Assembly (NCBI GenBank): GCA_000310025.1
Contig: FN649755.1
Location: 1,878,671 to 1,900,788 of the forward strand
Origin: Ectocarpus siliculosus
Lineage: Eukaryota > Sar > Phaeophyceae > Ectocarpales > Ectocarpaceae
DNA: 22,118 nucleotides
Reading direction: 5' to 3'
In this document: positions 9,201 to 18,200 of the stretch, piece by piece
How positions within the stretch are numbered: the first letter of the stretch is position 1
Layout of the letters: each line of letters starts with the position of its first letter
Program-made: the position numbers and the translations under genes
The notes under the pieces: generated by a model
The model's database searches: none
What the model saw: only the letters and a program-made list of their open reading frames with translations
What the model was told of the DNA's origin: nothing

Positions 9201-12200
9201 GTCTATCCTCCTCTTCCTCTCTCCTACGGCTGGTATACCTCTTCCTCCGTTCTGGCAAGTCCAGATCGCCTACTCGAAATTGCAATTTCAGCTTTTTCGC
9301 ATAGTCCATGGGGCCGTCCAAGTACTTCTTCATCCCTATCCCTTCTTTCAACTTCCCGTATATCTCCAAGTGGTCTTCGCTTCGTACCTTCTTGCGAAGG
9401 GTTGTCTCCTCCCTACTCTCTAGCATCTCCTTGACTTTCGTCTTGAACCCCCCGAACCCTTCCGTGTCCAACGTCTCCTCCTCGTCTCCTATCTCCTTCC
9501 AAACCTTCTCTACCACCTTGTCCCATCTGATTCCCTTCTTCCCTGGAGTCGCTTTTCCCCAAGCTGCCTCGTCAACCATGGCTGGTAGTCTATCGTCCGA
9601 CATTCTACTTACCTTGTACTGCCACTTCAACTTCTGCATGTCTCTCTTTGTTTTAAGAGAGTACATTCCCAATTCTGCTCTCAATACAGTGTTGCTCGTT
9701 GTGCTTGAACATCCTAGTATTTTCTTGGCCGCTGCCATCTGCACCGTTTCCAGCTGCTTGACGGCCTTTTCGTTACCTTCCCATATCTCTCCTGCATACT
9801 CTAGCTTAGGTACAATCACCTTCAAGAGAATACACCTCTTAATCCTAGTGTCTAGGTGTGGGTCCGTAAGGATCTCATCCATCTTGCCTATCTGAGCTTT
9901 ACCCTTCCCAATCAACTTCGCTATGTGTGCGTCCCATGAGCACTCCTTCGAAATCTCTACTCCCCAGGTACGTATACTTGTCTACTACCGGTAGTTCTTC
10001 CTCCCCCCATTTCCATTTGAATTCTACGGGATTTTTCTTGTCTTCGTTACAGACCACTACTGCGCATTTTCCTACGTTCGCCGACAGTCTTCATTTTCGG
10101 GTGTATCCTACCGCCGCATCTATTTGTGCAGGGGGGGGGGGGAAACCCAAGTTTTATGCCTTGGCGGTTAAACCTTTGACAACGCGTCCTCCAAAGGACG
10201 GGAGCATTGTTCCCACAGGACCGATCACCGCTGGCCAATCGTGGGGGGTGGGGACGTTGAATTCCATTGCGTGGGGTTATGTGCACGGTTGGTTGGGCCA
10301 GATCGACAAATCAAGCGCGGTACGAGGGCTTCCCTGCCGTGGGGAAAAAAACGACTGTCGGCGACTGTTGGCGCGGCTCCTCTACGCCATTCTCTTCCTT
10401 ATCGCAATTTAAGGGTTAAGGAACAGCCGTTGTGACGATCATGCTCTGTCCATGTTGTCATCTATTCTTCNNNNNNNNNNNNNNNNNNNNNNNNNNNNNN
10501 NNNNNNNNNNNNNNNNNNNNNNNNNNNNNNNNNNNNNNNNNNNNNNNNNNNNNNNNNNNNNNNNNNNNNNNNNNNNNNNNNNNNNNNNNNNNNNNNNNNN
10601 NNNNNNNNNNNNNNNNNNNNNNNNNNNNNNNNNNNNNNNNNNNNNNNNNNNNNNNNNNNNNNNNNNNNNNNNNNNNNNNNNNNNNNNNNNNNNNNNNNNN
10701 NNNNNNNNNNNNNNNNNNNNNNNNNNNNNNNNNNNNNNNNNNNNNNNNNNNNNNNNNNNNNNNNNNNNNNNNNNNNNNNNNNNNNNNNNNNNNNNNNNNN
10801 NNNNNNNNNNNNNNNNNNNNNNNNNNNNNNNNNNNNNNNNNNNNNNNNNNNNNNNNNNNNNNNNNNNNNNNNNNNNNNNNNNNNNNNNNNNNNNNNNNNN
10901 NNNNNNNNNNNNNNNNNNNNNNNNNNNNNNNNNNNNNNNNNNNNNNNNNNNNNNNNNNNNNNNNNNNNNNNNNNNNNNNNNNNNNNNNNNNNNNNNNNNN
11001 NNNNNNNNNNNNNNNNNNNNNNNNNNNNNNNNNNNNNNNNNNNNNNNNNNNNNNNNNNNNNNNNNNNNNNNNNNNNNNNNNNNNNNNNNNNNNNNNNNNN
11101 NNNNNNNNNNNNNNNNNNNNNNNNNNNNNNNNNNNNNNNNNNNNNNNNNNNNNNNNNNNNNNNNNNNNNNNNNNNNNNNNNNNNNNNNNNNNNNNNNNNN
11201 NNNNNNNNNNNNNNNNNNNNNNNNNNNNNNNNNNNNNNNNNNNNNNNNNNNNNNNNNNNNNNNNNNNNNNNNNNNNNNNNNNNNNNNNNNNNNNNNNNNN
11301 NNNNNNNNNNNNNNNNNNNNNNNNNNNNNNNNNNNNNNNNNNNNNNTTCCCTCTGAGATCTTTCAACGTTTTCCTCTGCCCACGAGTTGTATTTCCTTCT
11401 CAAACTCCGAGTCGAAGTTGTCGTTGGTGGTGGGTGTCCCAAGTTTGCGGTAGTGCTCTACTAGTACTTCCCTCTTTCCTTTAGAACTGCTTACCATCTT
11501 ACCCTCGGCAGATCTTAGTGTCGTTATTTCCGTGTCTCCCCCTCTTTTCTTGCCCACTATCCCTTGAATTCCTACCCACATTTGCTTCATCCCCCCCTCA
11601 AAATCTTCGTTAGTCTTTTGGACTACTTCCTCCCACAACCCTTTCTTCTTCTTCACGACCAACTCCTTCACCCTCTTTCTACTTTCAACATACTCCTTCC
11701 ATCCTGCATCTGTTTTCCCTGCCGCATATTTTGCGTGTGACTCTCTACGTACTCGAATTGCTTGCTTGATTTCTTCGTCCCACCACTTCACTGCTCTCTT
11801 ACAAACTATCAACTTTCTACCTAGAACTCCGCTTGCTGTTGTGTTTACCAGCTCTTCCCACCCTTCTATGATTCTAGACCCGGCCTGGTCCCGGCCTTCG
11901 GCATCCTTCGGTGTACCCATTGCCTCCATCAACTCCGAGAGTTTCTTGTCGTTTATAGCCATCTCTTCTTGGAACTCTACCCTCGTTTCTTCTACTTCTA
12001 GCTGGTGGTGGAGGGGGGGGGGGTACTCTGATTGAGGGGGGTGATGTCACCCATAGCGATGGATGCCGTAGTCGTTAGAACATTGACGTCCTCGGACCCC
12101 TATACAAAGCCGGGACGGAGCGATACGCCGGGTTGGAACACCACGGCAAAGAATGTTGAGATTGAGGGCGGGGGGTACTCATCGCCATGCATGCGGTTGT

Positions 12201-15200
12201 AGTCGTTAGAGCATTGACCTCACATTCCTACAAAATCGGGACCACGGAGCGGCATGCCGGGTTCTCGCTCGGCCCGGGCTATCTACGTTTCACAAAGCAT
12301 GAACCAGAAGCTGGTCTCATTCATTGTCCTTCCTGGCGGTTGTTGTGCGAATCCCGGCTAACCAATCATTTCACATTCGGCAGACACGACAAATACAGTT
12401 CAACAAGAGTCCCGGGATTGAGTTGTACCGCGATTGAGTTATCGTTACGAAGTCGGTCGCCTCAAAGTCGAGGACCTCCGTTTTTTTTCCACCCGAAGGG
12501 GGGCTAAGCGCAGAAAGGCCCGGAACCAACCGGCGCCGTTCACTGCTCGCTAGACTCCGTGTCCAACGGATGGGATCATATGGTGTCATCCCTGCGAGAT
12601 ACCGCAAGAGGCCGAGGGGTGGTAATCCTCCTAGACCAGATTTGTTTTCAAAGCCCGATTGCTCCACAACCCAAGCTTGCTTGTGCCCAACAGCAAAAAT
12701 GGTGCTTTAGGAAACATCTCGTCGGGGGCCTCCCGTAGACGCATCGGGTTCTTTCCGAAACCCACTTGGTTGTGGGGGCAATCGAGACCTCTTGTGAAGT
12801 CCGTCCGGGCGGGGTTGACATCTCGCCGTCTCTTACGGTAGACTCGTCGGGCAGACACTACAGTACACCATCTTCGTTTCTCGCAAAAAGGGGGGAGGGG
12901 GGTTCGGGGGTGCCCGGCACTGGGTACGGGTCTACGGAGATCTAGAGGGCTTCGTGAATCATTGGTGGCGTGGGTTTTGTTGGTAGGAGGTTGATCCCCC
13001 TTCTGCGTGCAACGGGGCAAGCCTGCCCGGAGCACCAGTAAATGATAAAATGTCAACCTTCTTCTCTCTGCGCGTCTCAAAAACAAGCTGCCCGCCTCCA
13101 AAGCAGTGAGGCTCACCTCCATGGTGCTGAATCCACCGCAGAAATCTTCCGGGTGGGCCTGAAGGGACATACGTAACCATGATTTAACAACGAGGGCGGC
13201 ACAAAAAAAAAAATCTGACAAGTGAATGCCCCCGAGGGCGCTAAGCGGACTACTTTTCGGGCATACTTGTACTGCATGGGGTTGGCCTGAAGGGACGGGA
13301 CGTACGTGACAAAAACATGCAAGACGAAATGAGAGCGAAACGCCTTGCTTCCAACCTATGGGAGACGACAAACCAAGTAAGTCAAAGCGGGCTGCTCTGT
13401 TCTTCGCTTACATCGCACAGGTACTCGCAACTAGAAATGCAAGCGGCAAAGAAAGACCAAATTTCTGAAAAATGAATGTTCCCAAGAGTGCAGGGCGGAT
13501 CTTTCTTTCCCGGCGTACATAGCAGCTGCACATGGTGAAACCGACGGCTTGTTGTCACACCCTTGGCTGGGAGACAACGAATCAAATCAGTCCGCCATAA
13601 GATGGGTTGCTCTGCTCGTCACTTACATGGCACAGGTACTCGCAGTTGTCGGAAGACAGCGATCCGTGCTTGGCGTAGTCGGCAGTGGACGGGCCGCAGA
13701 AGCACTGGTGGTATTGTTGAGGTTCGGGCGTAAAAACGGAGAGAACGGCAAGCGTAAAAAGAAGTCCACCAACACGGTGGCCAATCATCATCCCACGAGG
13801 ACAAATAACAAGAGTTGGCGCGTTCTGCATGTTAACGCCAGCTGCCAGGTCTGGAAAGGGAGACCCATCAATCGGGACGGACAACTGCCGACCGCATGAC
13901 TTCATAATATGAGAGCTATCTATCTACTGACCGGGGCTCTTGAACGAGTTCAATGTTGATATATGTACCTCCTACATGCAAAAGTATAGGTTTTCGGATG
14001 GATTTATAAGGTCGGGTTTAAGTCTGCTTCCCTCACCTGGAAGGAGTTTTGCACGCCGGAGAAGGTGGAGCCCAACGTCTTGCAGTGGGAAGCGCAGATC
14101 TGCGCGCAGACCGACAGCCAGACAGCCAGATAGACAGATAGACCAATGGAGAGAGCAGGCAAGGGTTTGTTGCACAGGAAGGGAAGAAAATATTTCTCTC
14201 AAAAAAGCAAAGTGTCGGTACAGTGGGTAGAGCTGTGCACCGGTTTGGTGAGAACCGAACCGGGTACCCGGGCGGGTACCCGGTTCCGGGAACACACGGC
14301 CGGTTCGGTTTCACCAGTATGGAACCGGGTATGTATTTGGTTGTGATACACTGCACCCCCAAAGAAAGGCATATCCATTCCCGGCGCCCCTTTTTGGTGG
14401 CACGGTGCCCCCAAAATCGACCTCACCCGGGTACGTACCCGGTTCCTACCACGGTTCCAATTTTCTAACCCGGAGCACAACTCAAACAGTGGGCGGGGGT
14501 AGATCCTCGATAACGAACGCCAGTAGGTGCCAGGCAGGCGAGTCGACCGGCGCGGTTCAGGCGGCGATAGGTTTCAACGCACGACTCGGTGGCTGAGTCT
14601 GTGGCCAGAAATGTCACCGGCCGTACACACAGGGCCACCGGTGGCGCTACTCAACCGGTGTTGTGGAGGGGCCCTGCACGACATACATGTATCGATCATT
14701 GTTGCAAGAAAAAACGAGCTGGATAAGGCTACTTTAATGTTGTGCGTCGGGCCAGCCACTACCAGAAAAAACGGTTGCTCACCGGCCGTGTGGTGGAAAG
14801 GAAGCCTAGCAGGAGCTGAGACAAACAAACGAAAACCATCCCGCACGCACCTTTGCCATACACAAATCAGTAGCCCTCATATCCGTCCGAGTATTGGAAA
14901 CAACAGACCCACCACACACAACAGTAGTACGTAAGAAGTGTGTCACGACAGGTCAGGCGCGAGCAACCCAGGCCAAGCTATCATACACGCGTGGGGACAA
15001 GCCAAAGCACGACATCATGGGTACCGAGCGCCCACAGCCGCCGTAATCCGAGCACGTGGCTGAGACTAACTGGCCCTTTCGGTTTTAGCATCCTCCTTTC
15101 TCGGCAACTGGCTTTTGGAAGACAAATACGTGTGCGAAGTCTTCCATGTGTGCAACACACACACACACACACACGAATCACGGCGGCAAGGATAAAACTG

Positions 15201-18200
15201 TACACCAACGCCGGGGAGGTCGGTATGTCTGCGTGTTTGCGATATTTCTGCAGACCAAGATAACAGGAACCGGAAGAACTGGTACTCGGAAAAACTGGAC
15301 GTCTCCTCGGTAGCATATTACAACAAGCGGGTGAGTCGTTGTTTGTTGGTTTCGAAGGCCTCACGTCCAAGAGAGGGACTGGCAGCGCCCGAACCCTTGA
15401 GATGGTGAGCCCTTGAGATGGTGAGCCCTTAGATGGTGATCTCTCAACACACTGTGCCCCAAATTGGCTCCAGTTGTGCCCTCGTACAAAGGAGAGAAAC
15501 ATCATGGAAGAAGCGTCTCGAAAAATAAATCGGGTTGTCAGCCACATGAGGGTGAATGAACAAACTCACCGCAGGGCTCATGGCAGACTGTCCCGAGCAG
15601 CAATTGCTATTGACGTCGGCTTCGGTGGGCAGAGCGCGGTCGTTAACATCGTCGGCGAAGCACCCAAGCGACTGAAGTCCGCCGTTCCCCCGTCGCACGC
15701 ACGCACGCACGCACGCACGCACGTAAAAAGGTGTTTTTTTTCACGCGTCAGCAGAGAAACACAAGAGAATGGGTAGGGAGGACGAGGAGGAGGAGGAGGA
15801 GGAGGAGGGAAGCGTGTGTCGGGTGAGGTTCCAATAGGTTCGATACACATCAACCAGTATTTCTAGGCTGCCCTTCGAGGTGGCGTAGGCAAGCGTGTTG
15901 ATTGCGCTCGTGTTGTGGGTGAAGCCCACAGACGTTCGATACACGCCAACCTGTTTCTAAAGGCTGTTTGAAAAGGCGGCCCACAGTAGAGCACCACATC
16001 AACAACAGAGTCCGTTATTGTGTATGATCGAAAATTTGACTTCTCCACGCGCACGCATCCATCCTTCAACACTGTTACATATCTCCCAGATTGTCACTTC
16101 CTTCAGGACTGATCGATCGCTTGTTTTGGTGCTTTTCGGTCACACTCAAGCAGACGCACAGGCAGACTCACGGTGCATGAAACTCAACAGCACACGACCC
16201 GACTACGACGAGCAAAATCATCAGGATGAAACCACGAACGAATCCCCTCTGCGTGGCCCGGAAAAGCAAGCAAATAAGAAGGCGAGATAATGCACGTACA
16301 TGGATTTCGCTCTGGCCTTTTCACCGCACGGGGGTGGGTGCGACATCACCGATCCCCGTGCGACAATCGAATAAACAACTCCATTCGACACTGAACGTTG
16401 GTCGCGCCGCGGGGGTGCGATATCACCGAAACAGCAGTACGTGCGGTATCACCGAACCGTGCGTTCTCTCCCATCGCTGCGGTGCGTCACGACCTACATC
16501 TATGCCTCGTCGCAAGGGCCTACGAACAGGCACAGCCACCTAATGAGGCGGCCTCACTAGGCATGTCAGGGGGGATATTCATAAGGGGAAGGTTAAGGGG
16601 GTCCCAAGGAGAGTGTTTATTTCAGGAAAAGACCCACACCATCATGGTGATTGTGCCCCCTCACAACCCCTTGTTTGATTTTTTGGGCGGCGGGGGATTT
16701 CCGGGGGATTCCCCCAAAAATGGGGAGATGGGTTTCACGGGGGGGGGGGGGGGGAGGGGGGTACGTACCTCGTAGGCGGGCAAGTCCTCTGCCTGGTCCA
16801 GGCAGATGGTGGCGCACAGGTTGCCGCAGGGCATGGGGTAGATGTTGTGATTGTAGTCGAGCAGCATGATCTCACCCTGCCAAAACATCAAGAAAGCGCC
16901 AAACAGCAGCAGAAGAATCGATGAGCATAACCGCTCACAAGATGCGTAAAAACGAAAGGGAATGAATTGCGATGACGTCCATCAGCTCCTCAGGCATACC
17001 CCCGGTTCGTTGACTTTCCAACCCAGCCAAATCATTCTGGACGACAAGGCGACCACATGACTGCTGCTTGTTGGAGATTAGATAGTACAAACAAACAAGC
17101 AGACAGTCAACCTTAGTTAAGCGAAAAAAACAAACATCACCACGTGTCCCCTTACTACATTGTTGAAGGAAAACATGAACAGCACGTGTTCGCTCCTTAC
17201 GCTGGCATCCTTTACCTTGATGGAGAAATTGCAGCACACGTTTGTTCGAATATTTTGTTCACGTTGATCAACTATCTTGGGCGAAGGTGTCGAATGATCT
17301 GCACGATATTGCAAGCCAAAAACAAACCATCCGTCCCCGAAACTGAAAAACAAGAATACTAAATGAACGGTTGTCATACATCTATTTCGTCTTGTTTTCG
17401 AAGGAAAGGCATCAGCAACAGCAGCAAGTGTGTTCGTTCGCTTCTTACGTCGGCATCCTCCGCAAAACTGATGATCTGTATGCTCGCGTCGCTGATGATG
17501 GTCCCGACCGCCCATCCGCCGTCGTCCTTTTCCTTAAGGAAGTAGATGTTGCTGGACATCCAACAACAGAACGCCAACAAAACAAATGGTGGAATATGTG
17601 GAGATCACCTTCACAAAGGGTACAATATCCCAACGTCTAACGATTTATTCTTTCACAAAGACATAGAAACTACAACTACACGAAACGGTGACGAGAGGAC
17701 GAGTCAATCGAGCTGAAGGAGTGGTGAAACTCGGGGCATCCGCGGGGTTAATTGTGCGCATGCATGCATGTCCCCCAACTGAAAATTGTATCAACGCTGA
17801 AGTATCGTCGACGTTATCATCATCAGGAGGAGGAGGAGGAGGAGGAGGAGGAGGAGGAGGAGGAGGAGGAGGAGGAGGACCTAGGAGCCAAGTCCTTCCC
17901 AGCAACAACGATTCGAGGTCAATGGTCCAACAACTACGGCATGCACGGCTATGGGACTCCCCCCCCCTGCCCTCTCGAGAGAACGCGTTGGCAATGGTTT
18001 TAACCGCAAAGGCACGCAAAGCATGAGAGTACACCCCAACGGCGATTATTTTCCCCGTGGGAACAACGGAGAGGACGCGAGGCCACCAATGGTCTACCGG
18101 CAACACGGAATCGTACGCACCCCGCCCGGTGTTTGCCATCGGGGTTGGGTTTCGTCGCTTGGCAACGACGTTGTAAAACAAGCCGCCCCTCCTCCCCCCC

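Larger units (their letters stand above)
8837..12002 (-). mobile_element. Non-LTR (LINE-type) retrotransposon, 5'-truncated, with assembly gap
   Basis: Two minus-strand coding blocks flank an 876-N gap and lie in the order linker, (RT core missing), post-RT region and zinc-knuckle end. The element lies in intron 9, in the same orientation as the host gene. It is bounded by a 19-bp direct repeat, TGGTGGTGGAGGGGGGGGG, at 8818-8836 and 12003-12021, a plausible target-site duplication. Its 3' end runs into a copy of repeat R with poly-C. No endonuclease domain is present, because the coding starts at the 12002 junction. At least two frame breaks (near 9966 and 10090) suggest a dead copy unless they are sequencing errors. 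Confidence 0.8.
13190..13645 (-). repeat. Interleaved tandem duplication across the exon 8/9 intron
   Basis: Two units of about 215-240 bp share GGGAGACGACAAACCAAGT-like, GTACTCGCA, TGAATG(C/T)(C/T)CCC and CGGC(A)TAC segments in order (13430-13645 and 13190-13430). Each carries exon edges with splice dinucleotides. Confidence 0.75.

Noticed and set aside
9308-9895. 195-codon plus-strand frame
   Set aside because: It is the antisense shadow of the LINE coding segment, rich in Ser/Pro/Leu from the reverse complement.
10432-11484. Open frames of 300-350 codons through the N run
   Set aside because: They consist of undefined residues across the assembly gap.
12168-12270. tRNA gene
   Set aside because: A-box- and B-box-like strings exist, but no full cloverleaf or acceptor stem could be drawn. 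Treated as repeat R.
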